Counted from the first letter of the stretch, positions 35,245-47,311 are shown. The stretch: 64,000 bases of DNA from Xenopus tropicalis (GCF_000004195.4 NC_030684.2:104795929-104859928); one strand, 5' to 3'. Numbers and translations are program-made. The notes: a model not told the origin generated them from the letters alone.

Positions 35245-35315
35245 CACATACGGAGCAATGGGGACAGGACGCACAAAAATCTTCAGCATGTCCTGTCCCC
35301 AATGCTCCATATGTG
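35245..35315. repeat. short hairpin, 26-bp arms
   Basis: Arms 35245-35270 and 35290-35315 are complementary at 24 of 26 positions (core AATGGGGACAGGAC / GTCCTGTCCCCAATGC). The loop is 19 nt. The sequence around it belongs to an interspersed repeat. Confidence 0.6.
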
Positions 35316-35707
35316 ATATATATATTGAAGCACATGTGAGTGATCCTCAGCGAGGGGATGGGTGTGGCCTCTTGGCGCCTTAATTAGAAAGCCAGTTTGG
35401 TCTTAACACTTGTCTTACCTGAAGCCATGCATAGGGCTGCCAATGCACCTTGTGCCTAGTCCAGGTGTTGCCCTTCCATCACAGGTGCAACTTTCTATGT
35501 TATGAAATTTTATATGTAGTGTTGATTGTATTCCCAGACCCTCAGCCAAGGGGCATGGAAATCTATATAACCAGCAAAAAGAGTAGGCTTTATAAAACAA
35601 AAAACACTAAGTTAATATGAAGCAAGGTGTTTATTTTAAAGTACATCTCTGACAGAGCCCTATGCATTTTATGTCCAAAGCACTTAAATTATAGGCTCAG
35701 CATATGA

Positions 35708-36110
35708 TTAAAGTGGTTGCTCACCTTTAAATTAACTTTTAGTATGATGTAAAGAGTGCTATTCTGAAACTATTTGCAACGGGTCTTCATGTTTTATCTT
35801 TTGTGGTTTTTGAATGATTTAGCTTTTTGTTCAGTAGTTCTTCAGTTTGGAGTTTAAGCAGCAGGGTCCAATTTGACCTAGCAACCAGGCAGTGAGACAG
35901 AACTATGAATTGAGGGCCTAAGTACAAGATAAGTAATAAAAGTAACAATAACAATAAAATTGGAACCTCACAGAGCAATCGTTTTTTGTCTGCTGGGGCC
36001 AGTGACCCCAATTTGAAAGCTGGAAAGAGTCAATAGAGTCAAAAAAATTAAGATCAGTTAATATGTTGCTAAGAATTAACTATTCTATAACATGCTAAAA
36101 GTTCATTTAA
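35708..36110. repeat. TTAA-flanked MITE
   Basis: TTAAAGTGGTTGCTCACC at the left and a closing TTCATTTAA at the right, with AACTTTTAGTATGATGTA and TTATCTTTTGTGGTTTTTGA inside. A partial relative lies at about 47752-47820. It is a very common frog family as I remember it. Confidence 0.65.
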
Positions 36111-36309
36111 AGGGCACAAAACGCATAAGGCTTTGTCATCAATTGCTGGTAACTGTTTGAATTGTTCAAACTTGGGATATTTATAACAATGTATCCTCTG
36201 GGGTTTATTTTCACCTGGAGGAATAAGTTGCAAATAAAGGACACAAAGCCCCCAAACTTATTAAAAGGGTAAATGCAGGTGGGCAGGAACTTGATGCATG
36301 AAGTAGGAT

Positions 36310-36505
36310 CTGTGTTTTACTCCAGACTGAGAATCCAATTCACAAAGTAGCCCCAACTGGGCTTAAAATAGGCCTGGCATTTCAAACACACAGAGGCCCA
36401 AGCAGCCCCCACCAGCCCACTAAATAATGACTATGGCACTATGGCATCTTACAGCGGTCCCTCTGGCATTTGCCAGAATCTACAGATTGCCAGTCCGGGC
36501 CTAAT
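36310..36505. repeat. interspersed repeat (CTGGCATTTGCCAGAA type)
   Basis: It shares TAGGCCTGGCATTTCAA, ACTAAATAATGACT and CTCTGGCATTTGCCAGAA with 54495-54650. Type unknown. Confidence 0.55.
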
Positions 36506-38577
36506 CTCTAACTGCATTTAAAAAAGTGTTACATACAGGGCTCTTTTCTGCCTACCATTCCTGCCTTTTACATCCTGAATGATGGCACAAGGAAGCTGGG
36601 GGTAATTTAACCCTTGAGCCCTTGAGGGAATAATTATATATTAAGTATATTGTTACCATTGTATGTAGAATATTGTAAGTACAGTGCATGCACATACAAT
36701 ATATATTATGACATGGGATAACCATAACACATGTTGCTTCCCAGAGCTCTTTGCTGCCCTGTTATCCTCTTTCAAGCCATCGGTAGATCTTATTATTGTA
36801 AATTGTGTTTGAGATTTTCAGCCTAATCCCCAGAAATAGGAAATCATCTAGCTTGTAACACTATATCGCATTCTTCAGCTGACTCTCCCAGCTTTACATC
36901 CCTGCCACATTAACAGCTGATGTCCCAGGAGACACTGATTAAGAAAGCTTTCCCATTACTAAACTGGAAACCATTCAATGCTGCCAGTGCTTTTGCATGA
37001 AAGAATTTTTATATGGAAGGGTAAAAGGTCTTTCATGATAACAGAGCATTTCTTTCAGCAATTAATGTGACACAAAAAATGCAATGCATATGTGGGTGAG
37101 AAGAGAAGTAGTAAGTAATTGGGGCAGTTTCACACCCTGGGGAAATGTTCATCTAGACTTGTTATTAGTGTGTGCTGAATTTAAAGGTCTTGGGCCCCTT
37201 GTATCCCTCAAACAAAACCAAATAAAAAAAAAGTCAATTTCCTGTATACAGGTGACTTAAATCAGCTATTTCCAGTCAGTCAACTGGGGCAGCACAACTC
37301 TTGTTTATGGCCAGAAGCCCCTCATCAGGTCATGTCATTTATGCAATATTTTGTGAATACTTTAAAGAAACATTAGTGTGAAAGCAAATTTAATTACAAA
37401 TTCAATATTTGCTTCAAGATTCAGCTGCATTTTTAAGGGTGGCAGTCAACACTTCTGCCAGAAAAGCCAGTAGAAGCTTTTAGAAAGGGGAAATTTACTT
37501 TACCCCCTTGATCTCAAATGTAGATGACCCAAACATAAACATGGGAGGATTTTGTAGCGGGAATCCTGGTTACCTGTGCTACGTTAGCCATCTTGCCATT
37601 ATCTAACATTGGGAGATTATGTTTGGGTTTGTTGATTACAATGTCATTAAACGCCAGAGGTGCAGACGTAGTGCTGTTTAGGTGTTTGGTTCTTTCATTA
37701 TTTTGTCTAATTCTTATGGATCAGATCTTAGGAACCAAAAACAGGTGGCCTAGTGTATAAAGAACAGGCAGGGATCTCATTGGAGGATACAGTTCCATCA
37801 GTTGGGTCTTTGTCTTTGGAGATCTGTGGAAATATTTATTGAGCAGTCTTACTTAATTGCTGCTGCTATTGGACAATGTATAACAACATGCAATAGCCCT
37901 CAATATTATGCTGGAGTATGCTGGGATTAGTCCATCCACATTTCTGTAAAACCATGGTTGACCAACAACAATGTTTACAACTCTCAAGCAAAATACCCTG
38001 ACTCAGATCCTTGTAGTAACTCCTTATGACCCTAGACAATGATGGTTGCCTTGATTTCTGTAAAATACTGTAAAGCAGTAAGCTCCCACAAATCTCATGG
38101 AAGAAGGCACCCTATTAATACTTCCCTTTCACATTCAAGCATCCATTGCTTGGAAGGATGCATAGGAGCTATTTAGGGCTGTATTTTATTGCACGATTGT
38201 CAGATCTGTAGTCACCAATCGTGTTCCCATGCAAATTATTGCCAAATTGGTGGAACCTTGCAGGAACATCCAATGATTATAAGTGGGAAGTTTTGTCTGT
38301 TATAAAGGAATGAGGGGAGGAGGCACATTTCACAGTTGGAAGACTTCATAGCATAAAGCAGACACATTTTTATATAGAAAATACTGTAATTATTATCATT
38401 ATTGTGCTGACAGCAGAGCTACATTAGAGAAGTTGCATGGAAGGTTGGGACATTGCAAGCTATTTCAAGAATAACTAAATACCAGTGGGCCATGTTCGAG
38501 AACTTGGAGCTTGCTCGGTTCATTGTCTCTCAAATACCCATGCTCCCAGTTACCAACAATTGTGTGGACTTTGGTGC

Positions 38578-38692
38578 ACCCCACCAATTCCTTCTTTTGT
38601 ACCCCACCAATTCCTTCTTTTGTACCCCACCAATTCCTTCTTTTGTACCCCACCAATTCCTTCTTTTGTACCCCACCAATTCCTTCTTTTGT
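38578..38692. repeat. 5 x 23-bp perfect tandem repeat
   Basis: Unit ACCCCACCAATTCCTTCTTT plus TGT, five copies without a mismatch. Because 23 is not a multiple of 3, all three plus frames, and one minus frame, stay open and give overlapping repetitive reading frames. I treat these as artefacts. It lies 1.4 kb before sptbn5 coding exon 1. Confidence 0.95.
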
Positions 38693-39072
38693 ACTTGTCA
38701 GACCTTTGAGCTTCCTCAGATCCCAGAGCTCATATTTATTGTGCCCCTTCACTCAGCTGATTATTCTCAAGCACCAATGTCAGTGACAGTAATAGGGTAA
38801 AATAAAAAAGAACCTTAGCGGATGCTATAGTAAATGGAGCATTCTTATCTGTTAGCTAAAAGCTTAGCAGCTAATGAGTCCAAAAGTCTAGTGCTGCGTT
38901 ATAAATACACAAGTTCCTTACTGTCAACCAAAATGATAACAATCTTTCTCTTTATCTGACATATATCACAATAAGCAACAACCACTGGAAAGTTAAATGG
39001 CCCTGTACAACATACACAAGGTCTTCATATGGGCCAAGGTGTTAAGCTGCTTTATATGATCCTAAAACTTAT

Positions 39073-39440
39073 TTAAAGGGGAACTCCACCGAAGCGCAAA
39101 TTAAGTAAATATAATTTCAAGCAACTTTGCATGATTTTTAATGTAATAATATGGTTTGGAACAGTTATCTAAGCCGGCTGATCTGGCTGACTATATTGAG
39201 ATTCAAAAAACTAACAGTAGTTGACTGTCCTTAGCCTGCATCCTCCAAATCCCACAATTCCCTGCACAAGTGATGTCAATAAGGAAAGGAACATTAAAGC
39301 GCAATGCATTGTGGGTTATGTAGTTATGTTGTTTGTAATTGGTGAAGTTGTTACAATTTGTAACATAAATGTTTTAGTCCCTCCTCGCCTGCCAGGATTT
39401 CAAATGATGCGGAAAGAGTTGAACTGTTTTGCAGCTTGAT
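39073..39440. repeat. TTAA-type MITE
   Basis: It starts TTAAAGGGGAACTCCACCGA and contains CCAAATCCCACAATTCCC and GCAATGCATTGTGGGTTATG. The same family runs in the opposite direction at about 63590-64000. Confidence 0.6.
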
Positions 39441-40063
39441 TTTGGCATATAAAAATTGTATTTATTATTATTATTATATATTTTATTATTGTATTTATTA
39501 TTTTGTATAGCAGGAGTTTCTGTGTTGTTTGAGGCTCTTGTTATATGTTTTTGTTTTTTGTTATAATAATCACTTGCGCTGGGCACATTCAGATGATTCC
39601 CATTCAAATGAAAGAGGCACAATTTTGAGTGCTTTGTCCCCGGGACCAACTACAAAACATAGGGGAAATACAAATATTGAACATTGTCTTCCATTGCCCA
39701 AAACTATGTACTATTATCTCTTATGTAAGTTATGTAGCTTCATTGTTATTCACACATCCATTGCTGACTGGAAGAGCTCTCCTGTTCCCCTCCGATAAGA
39801 GCTGAGCTATGTATATACTGTAGCTAAAGGAAAAGGCCAAAATAATTGTTGTTCAGGATGTAGAAGTAAGGAGTATAGGATATATCAGATAATGACAGAC
39901 AGTGCGCAGTAAAGAACAGAGATGGGAGAGGTAAGGGACAGGTTGGATGTAGGGAAGAGGTGATGTTCAGAAAATAAAACATTATGTCATGCATGTTTCA
40001 GCAGCTTACCAACAGAACAGATTTGGCAAGCTTGTATCATTATTATTTTGTACTATTCCAAAG

Positions 40064-40186
40064 GTCAAAATGGATGAAGAACTGCAGGATTACGAGCAGG
40101 GGCATATAAAGAAACTGCAGGAGCAGCGCATGGTTATGCAAAAGAAGACCTTTACCAACTGGATGAATAATATCTACAGAGAGAAT
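40064..40186 (+). CDS. sptbn5: SPTBN5 coding exon 1
   Basis: Start codon ATG at 40070-40072 is chosen because MDEELQDYEQGHIKKLQEQR aligns with the remembered human MDSQYETGHIRKLQ. 39 codons, ending in TNWMNNIYREN, the first helix of CH1. Donor GTAAGT at 40187. The acceptor at 40061-40063 is an AAG, weaker than CAG or TAG, so the exon might instead begin upstream. An in-frame ATG at 39989 would add 27 residues. The human protein also has an N-terminal extension. Confidence 0.85.
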
Positions 40187-40574
40187 GTAAGTGGAGCACC
40201 TGTGCCAGTGCCACGCAGTATGCTCACCTGTGCCTCATATGATTCATCAGCTTGCTCATAGTGTGTCCTTGAAATAAAAAGTTGGATTTGTATTTGGAAG
40301 TATTAGTTCTGAGAGAGACCTACTTGCTTCCCAATTTCTGTTACCGCCCAGAGAAAGAGACAAGGGGCATCGCTGGTGGGAATTACATGTTCTGCAGGGT
40401 GGAATCTCTAATGTACACACCTAACAACTGTCATGCAAGACATGCCCTTTGAAATTTTTTTAGTGTTCTCTTTTGACGGCAAGTTCAAAACAACTGCCCT
40501 TCATGTATAATTTGTACTAAAAGAGGGTGGGCCTAAGGTGTTATCATTAATTCTAATTGCAATGTGTTGTGGTA

Positions 40575-40815
40575 ATGGCAGATTCTGTTAATGCCGTTAA
40601 AAGGGGTCTGGATAAGTTCTTGAACAAGCACAGTATCCAAGGCTATTGTGATACTAATACAATTAGTCTACAGTTAGTATTAATGTTTATATATGTAGTT
40701 TATGTATGTGAGTGTATAGATCGGTAAGTTTAGGTTTGTTTGCACTGGGTTAACTTGGAAGGGTTGAACTTGATGGACTCTGGTCTTTTTTCAACCCTAT
40801 GTAACTATGTATTAT
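40575..40815 (+). repeat. CR1-type LINE 3' end
   Basis: GGGTCTGGATAAGTTCTTGA, GGTTGAACTTGATGGACTCT and TTTTTTCAACCCTATGTAAC, ending in ACTATGTA repeats, are the 3' end of a CR1-type family. 5' truncated, as usual. Confidence 0.75.
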
Positions 40816-42202
40816 CAACTAATTTTTAGTTATTTCATTATTTTTGACTATAAGACGATTGACCTATTGATTTTTTATAGCAAGGAATTAATTGTAGAAG
40901 CCCACTGCAGAATATGCAGACTATACTGGATATCCCCCAATTTTTTGTGTTCTTAGTGTCGGGGGAGGATTTACTGTACTTGCATTGGAGCCAGTAAAAC
41001 TGCATTGTCCTGACATATCTTGCATAACTTCTCAGTACTGAGAAGATAGATAAATGGGGGGACATTTGTACAATCGATTTGTACATTGTACAAATCACTG
41101 CTTTTCATTGGGGGCCTTATGGCTATAGCCCACAAATATCCAATATTTTGTGTGACTGCATTGTACCACACTGCTTATGCATTTCTATGGGTTTAATGTT
41201 CTGGCAAGGTAGATACAGAAATGTATCTGTTTTGAAAGCAAATTTTTACCATATAAGTACAATTTATAATATCGTCTTTTATAGTATTATGGTTGCTGCT
41301 CTCTGGAATCTGGAACCTTTATTGCATACTCGCTGCAATAAACAGCTTGGTAATAAGATTTTCTTATGCAGGGTAATATACTTTGCCCAGAGATTAATGC
41401 TATCTGCTTCATAGAATGCCAGTTTCATGTTTTTTAGGCGCTGGTAATAAAAGGGCATCACATTCCATACATTGGCAGTGTATGAATCAAGTGCACACCT
41501 TCCTCCCGCCTTATCTTTTATGATGGCCATAATCCAACTGCTCCACCTAACTATCCTCCGTCTAGAATAATTCACTAACCACACCTCTTTGGCTTAACAC
41601 ATCCACTGAAAAGCCTCTCCTACTAATGAGTGGTGTATCTATCCTACAGCCCAAAATATTTTTGGAGGGGGCCAAGGCGCACTACAGTTAAACCCCGTTT
41701 ATACATTTTGAATGCATTTCAGTAGGTAAAATTCCTGGATTTTAAGTTGGCTTTTTCCTGGATTTTACACCATAATGCTGGGCAATTTTCCTCTGGGAAT
41801 GCTACTTAAGGTGAAAAATTTGCGAAACACACAGCTTTTTTGTCGCATGCAACTGTTTATCTTGACCCGACCGTGCCTATTTTAATGCAACCGCAACTTT
41901 TTTGACGCACAACAAATTTTTTCACTGCAAATTTTTGCAGAAGTTTCGCTAAACAATGAATCTACAATATAATATAAATCATTCCGGTATTTACAATAGA
42001 TGAAATCTATTTTTTTAATTCATTTATTTATTTATGGGGAAACCTAGGAAAAAGACTTCTAACCCCCTATTGGCTGGGCAGTCATGGTAGTACTGAAGCT
42101 GTCAGAAGCAACATTGTAAGAAATATATATTATTGTAGAAGCTTCAAGTCAAAAAAAATACCACAGTCTACAGATTTATCTTTATGTGAATAATTTATTA
42201 AA

Positions 42203-42208
<6 letters not shown>

Positions 42209-42235
<27 letters not shown>
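42209..42235. repeat. AT microsatellite before exon 2
   Basis: A pure AT run ending 20 nt upstream of exon 2. It lies where the branch point would be expected, leaving only GGTTTTTTTTCTGCTTAG between it and the exon. Confidence 0.92.
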
Positions 42236-42255
42236 ATGGTTTTTTTTCTGCTTAG

Positions 42256-42423
42256 GATTGCAACATAATTACTGACATCTACACAGAACTGCAAGATGGG
42301 CTGTACCTGCTCTTGCTTCTGGAGTTAATTTCAGGGGAGCAACTGCCGAGACCTGCTCGGGGCAAGATGAGAGTCCATTTCCTGGAAAATAACAGCAAGG
42401 CTCTCACTTTCCTAAAATCCAAG
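42256..42423 (+). CDS. sptbn5: SPTBN5 coding exon 2 (CH1)
   Basis: 168 nt, 56 codons, phase 0 at both ends; acceptor GCTTAG, donor GTAAGT. It reads DCNIITDIYTELQDGLYLLL and continues through LELISGEQLPRP to HFLENNSKALTFLKSK. This is the core of the first calponin-homology domain; the FLENN..AL..L segment is conserved in all beta spectrins. Confidence 0.95.
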
Positions 42424-42484
42424 GTAAGTGTATGCCTTGTAAACTCATTGGGCTTTGGTTCTCTCATTTTAGAGATCATTCCTC

Positions 42485-42528
<44 letters not shown>

Positions 42529-43037
42529 CATATATTCCCATGTTAAATGTACATGAGGAACTATTTGTGCTGTTTTTTTTTTTTTTTATTGCTGAAGGCA
42601 ATAAAAACTTTCAGCAAAAGGCACATTTTTCTTTAAAGCTGATATGTTAGCATGATTAGAGTGGGAGTGTAGTGTGAAAGGGCTTGAGCGTCCCAACTTC
42701 ATAGAGGAGTAAAAAAAGGCATTTTCATGTCTGCTTATTTTCTGGCCTAAATAAGTCCTAAATAAGAATTGGGGCATTTTGGATATAGATGCATGCAATG
42801 AAAGAGAAATTGTCCATATATTAAAAAACCTGTTCTGGATGTTAAAAAAATCTAAAAAGTACTCTATTTTTTTTTTTAAAGTGTTTATTTATCAACTTTA
42901 TGTTATTTGGGAAATAACCCCAAATTAGGTTGGAGTTGCCACAATAGGTTCTCTGAAGAGGAAAAAAATCTCTTATAAAGCATCTGTCAGCCTCTTGATG
43001 TTGTGTAAATCTGCATCTTAAATCTGCTTTCCTTTAG
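42424..43037 (+). other. sptbn5: sptbn5 intron 2
   Basis: 614 nt. A 38-bp TA microsatellite lies at 42488-42525, then plain AT-rich sequence with poly-T tracts. Acceptor CTTTAG. Confidence 0.85.
42488..42525. repeat. TA microsatellite after exon 2
   Basis: A pure TA run starting 65 nt after the exon 2 donor. Together with 42209-42235 it brackets the exon. Confidence 0.92.
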
Positions 43038-43154
43038 GTGCCTGTGAAGCTGATTGGTCCAGAGAATATTGTTGATGGAGATCGCACATTAATATTGGGT
43101 CTTTTGTGGATTATTATTCTTCGCTTTCAGATTTCTAACATTACCTTGGATAAG
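43038..43154 (+). CDS. sptbn5: SPTBN5 coding exon 3 (end of CH1)
   Basis: 117 nt, 39 codons, phase 0. It reads [20 protein letters not shown] and then [19 protein letters not shown]. The IG.E(N/D)IVDG..TL.LGL.W signature is the C-terminal half of CH1 in actin-binding domains. Human SPTBN5 has almost the same residues as I remember it. Confidence 0.96.
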
Positions 43155-44153
43155 GTAATCCTCAATAGAAATCACAATCCTACTTTTCCATCTAAAAAAC
43201 CCCAAAGCTTTAAAAATGTGTTCTCTTGGTAGCTCAGAATAATAAAGATTAGTGCTAATAAATTAGGTTGGAAATATCCATGTTCCAGTGTATATTATTA
43301 TAACTATATTATCTACTAATGTTGTGATGTCATTGTTCTCATCTGCTTTGCCCCATAATTGCACTTGCACTGGGAGGGTCTGTGCATGATATTTGCCACT
43401 GTTCAAGGAAAGACATCCCTATGAAGTATCCTCAGGTATAGTGCCATTGGAGTAAAGAGAATAAGAACCTGAGTGCAGGAAGATATTCTTGTATTGCCTT
43501 TGGTGATGTAAATTTTGTTTTAAATAGACCCATGTGATAGGTATGATCAAGTGATCCCATATATAACTGTTTAATGCCCGGTCTGGGACAGGTTGGATGG
43601 TTAACGAAGAGCTTGGGGAGTACAATGTCTAATGACAGGACTAGTTGTTCTGTGTGAGTTGCTGTTGCAAAACAAGAATGTTAGACTGTATGTAGTAAGC
43701 CAAAACTCATAGTAGTCATATCTGCCAGCACAGTAACTTTCAATGAACAGGCAATAGAACTCCTACAAGAGAATGGTGGACCAGAGTTGGACTGGCCTGC
43801 CATGTGACCAGGGACCAGGACTTGTGCTTCTTGTGTTTCATTTATTTCTGGCAGTGAGAAACATAGGAAAGAGTCTGTATGGGGTCAGGAATAATAGCTG
43901 TTATGAATGGTTCAGTAAAAGGTTTTTCTTTTACATTCAAACCTCTGGCCCAACTAGCAAGAGTGTAGAGATAAGTGCACTGTGCCATTTTTACACCTTC
44001 TCCAAGTATGCAACTGTTCCCATGGGATGTAAAATGTTTGCTCTTGTTCTACTCTCAGTATGCATTAGGGGCTTTGGAATTAAAACATGATAACGTCAGA
44101 AATAATTTTTTCATCTACTGGGTTTGTACTCTCTGTTTCTTAATGCTCTGTAG
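43155..44153 (+). other. sptbn5: sptbn5 intron 3
   Basis: About 1 kb of plain intronic sequence. No recognised repeat or gene. Confidence 0.8.
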
Positions 44154-44311
44154 GATGAGTTTGGAGCCAGTGCCGCAGTGCTATCTGCTAAGGAAGCTCT
44201 GCTTGTCTGGTGTCAGCGTAAAACAGCCGGGTACTCCAACGTGGATGTACAGGATTTCTCTGGCAGCTGGCGGGATGGTCTTGCATTTAACGCTCTCATT
44301 CATGCACACAG
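44154..44311 (+). CDS. sptbn5: SPTBN5 coding exon 4 (CH2 start)
   Basis: 158 nt; starts in phase 0 and ends with two bases of an Arg codon. It reads [20 protein letters not shown] and then [33 protein letters not shown]. The W.DGLAFNA.IH.HRP motif is diagnostic for the second calponin-homology domain. Confidence 0.96.
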
Positions 44312-47082
44312 GTAATCAGGGCACAACAGCTTGAGTAATTCAGGTCTTACCTATGGGAAAAAGATCTCTTTTTACTATAAATATTAAGGGGTCATAAATA
44401 GTAACATGGGAAAAGTTTGTTCCAGCCCAGTATCTTATAGCACCCAACAGAGAGTAGCATTCACTAATCCAATGAGGTTATATTACCGTAGGGGCCACAT
44501 TCCACCCAAAAATGCATGTGTGTACTATAAAATGTATCACCTTTAGTTTTACAGCACTGCCTATTTAAATTTCAAGACCAAACTCTGATTCCATAGTGTA
44601 TTTTAATAAATGTCTACTCGAAACAATGAAAAGGCAACAATTTGGGAGTTTTAACCTAGAAAGCAAGTACATTGCAGGTAAAACTCAATCCCTTTGTCAA
44701 ATGTATATCCAAGCAGTAGAATTCTTAATGAATCAGATAAACAAGAGTGTAGGACTATCCAGACTGGGGATGACTTTGATATAGTTGGCCAGTTGAAGTA
44801 TATTGCAATATATGGACAAACAATTCTAGTTTTGCTTAAAAGGGAGGGCATTGCTTAGTAGCTTAATGCACAAAATGTCTTAATGTCCTAAATATATTGA
44901 TAATGGGTGAGTACAGAGGACCTCTTTGTTGCTGTCTGTTCTTTCTACTTGTGGCCCTGAAAATAAACTATCCACTTGCAATATACTATCAACTGTCGGG
45001 GACAATGGTTGTTACCCTTTTTTTCTTTTTTACAAGTCTTTAGGTTGGGGGGCGGGCAGTGACATCACTCAGGGGAAGGGAAATGGGTGGATGGGGCAAG
45101 GAAATGAGTGGATGGGTGGGCAAATGGGTGGGGCAGAAGCTGGCCTCTATATAAAAGACAGTCATCTGCCGCAGAAGAGCCACCCATACAAATTTAATGC
45201 CATTTACTGGGATTGAGACAAAACACAGCTAATCCTGGGGCAGGTGAGCTCTAAGGATCATGCACTTCTTACCCTTAGCGCTCTAGCACTTGCGTCCTGG
45301 GGTAAACTAAATGACCCCTAATATATATTCACTACTGTTAGTGCAAGCCTTGCAATTTCTGGTGCCAGCAGAACCTATTGTATTAGCTTATGCAATGGCA
45401 GAGGCTGCTCAGTACAGCCATTTTACCAGCAAGGAAATAAACTTGTGTGTGATGTTGGATTTAATTCTGTCATAAAATTCTTAATCATCTCTCAGCAAGT
45501 AACTCTTGGTAAAGAAAAGTAATCAGTCTGCATTCATTATCTTAGTGCATCTAAATATAACTGCAGTATTTCTACAGTATTTCTTCGACTTTAGCATAAT
45601 ATATAGCTGTTGTTAAACTTTGCCCAATCATAAACCTGGATATTGCTTTTAAACTGGCTATAGGTCTTGTTTGTTCTTGTCTACATATATAAGATCTAAC
45701 AGGCCCACCGCTTGCTTGAGTGGCTGAATGAACTAGGGGCTATTATACAGCAGACCTAAGGCAGTACAGGCTTTTTATTGCCTTTTTTAGGAATTGTTTT
45801 GACTGCTTTAAGCAGTCTCATTAAACTTTAGGCAAAAATGTGATAAGAAGCAACAAATCAATAGAAACAACAAATTCATTGCATTTAAACTAGATTAATG
45901 TATGCACTAAATGCTCTTTTCAGTATGGAGGGTCCAATAGGAGAGCAGTAAAGTAAAACGTGAGATAGCTGTAGAGCTTAAGACCACAATAGCCTGGATA
46001 TTATTTAATCATCCAAGCCACTCTTAAAGGCATTAACAGAATCTGGCAAGGCATTCCCCAACCTCACTGCCCTCACCGTATGAAAGGGGTGGCCTTTGGT
46101 ACATTGGTCTTTTCTATGGGAAAAAAGATCCCTGTTTTCTATAATTTTGTCTAATGTACTTGTAAAGTGTAATCATGTACCCTTGTAAGCGCCTTTTCTC
46201 CAGAGAAAACAACCCCAACCTCATAGTTTAACCCCTCCATCCCCTTTACCACATCTCTGCACTCTCTCCAGCTCATTAATATCCTTCTTAAGCACTGGAG
46301 CCCAAAACTGCACTGCATACTCAAGATGAGGCCTTACCAGGGACCTATAAAGAGGCAAAATTATGTTCTCATCCCTTGAGTCAATGCCCTTTTTAAAGCA
46401 AGACAGCACTTTATTAGCCAATGAATTACTCTGCCTAGAGTTACACATCTTTTTACCCACAAAAATCCGTATAGCCTTACCAATTGAGGATGCCCCCAAC
46501 ACACTACCATATAGTATATAATCCACATGATATTATTTCTACCAAAGTGTATAACCTTGCACTTATCAACATTGAACCTCAGTTGCCAATTTACTGCCCA
46601 GTTTTCCAGTTTAGTCAAGCTGTAACAAACTTTTGCACATTATAGTATCATCAACAAAGACAAACATAGAGACAGTACTTTCAATGGCCACCTCCAGGTC
46701 ATTAATCAGTAGATTTATTGTGGTATTGTAAATTGGCTTTATTTTATTATCAAATATTTTTCAAGGTAGCTTTGGGTGCATGGGCCATCCCTTTGGAAAC
46801 TTTAACTGCAACTGCATGGCCCAAAAAAACAAAGCAAAACAGAAAATAAATCCTCCACCTGTCAAGTGACATGGTTTCTAACACAATGGGCAGCTACTTT
46901 GGTCCCAGAAAAGAAATATACTATTCTCATAGTCTGAAGATGAGCTGTTGAGAACTGGATTTTGGACTTGGGCATTACATATACATAGTTGCCTGTGGGC
47001 ATGTTTGGATTGTGCACTTACTTTTTGCATAATACACTTTATTTTTATGATTATTCACTTCTTTTTCATTTCTGATACTCAG
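44312..47082 (+). other. sptbn5: sptbn5 intron 4
   Basis: 2.77 kb. It holds plain sequence to about 46000, including a GGATGGG-rich stretch (about 45080-45135), and a minus-strand CR1 LINE fragment (46010-46725). No other gene. Confidence 0.85.
46010..46725 (-). repeat. CR1-type LINE reverse transcriptase fragment
   Basis: On the minus strand two frames give KLENWAVNWQLRFNVDKCKV and LANKVLSCFKKGIDSRDENI followed by LYRSLVRPHLEYAVQFWAPV, typical of the C-terminal part of a CR1-type reverse transcriptase. The frames are offset by a frameshift, so it is dead. Confidence 0.8.
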
Positions 47083-47311
47083 ACCAGACCTCATCAACTA
47101 CGACTCCTTGACCCGTACTAAGCCCCTGTATAATTTAAACAATGCCTTCGACGTGGCAGAAACAAAATTGGGGATTTCTAAGCTTTTGGATGCAGAGGAT
47201 GTGGCTGTCCCACACCCAGATGAAAGGTCCATAATGACATACATTTCTCTGTATTATCACTACTTCTCCAAGATGCGACAGGGCCAGACTGTACAGAAGA
47301 GGATGAACAAT
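47083..47311 (+). CDS. sptbn5: SPTBN5 coding exon 5 (CH2 end)
   Basis: 229 nt; completes the split Arg codon and then reads 76 codons: PDLINYDSLTRTKPLYNLNN, AFDVAETKLGISKLLDAEDV and PDERSIMTYISLYYHYFSKM. The DPEDV..PDE.S..TY...YYHYF block ends CH2 in all beta spectrins. It is followed by GQTVQKRMNN and donor GTAAGT. Confidence 0.96.

Larger units (their letters stand above)
27366..40063 (+). other. intergenic region between ehd4 and sptbn5
   Basis: About 12.7 kb without recognised coding sequence. It holds TTAA-type and hAT-type elements, the 32-bp minisatellite (29132-29705), a possible orphan exon (29910-29967), the GC-box and CCAAT array (31636-32760), an L2-like tail, a possible 5' exon near 33220-33350, a 5 x 23-bp repeat (38578-38692) and long plain stretches (about 33360-34240, 36510-38570, 39440-40060). 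No CpG island or clear promoter for sptbn5 was found. Confidence 0.75.
40187..42255 (+). other. sptbn5: sptbn5 intron 1
   Basis: 2.07 kb. It holds the 3' end of a CR1-type LINE (40575-40815), a degraded CpG-type repeat (about 41800-42000) and an AT microsatellite 20 nt before the acceptor GCTTAG. Confidence 0.85.

Noticed and set aside
38453..38800. Several repetitive frames of 74-115 codons
   Set aside because: Produced by the 5 x 23-bp tandem repeat, which keeps all three frames open.
41079..41584. Overlapping frames of about 100 codons on both strands
   Set aside because: No family recognised and no exon-like borders in the sptbn5 frame.
46221..46618. Minus-strand frames as a host gene
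   Set aside because: They match CR1-type reverse transcriptase sequence and are frameshifted; recorded as a LINE remnant.
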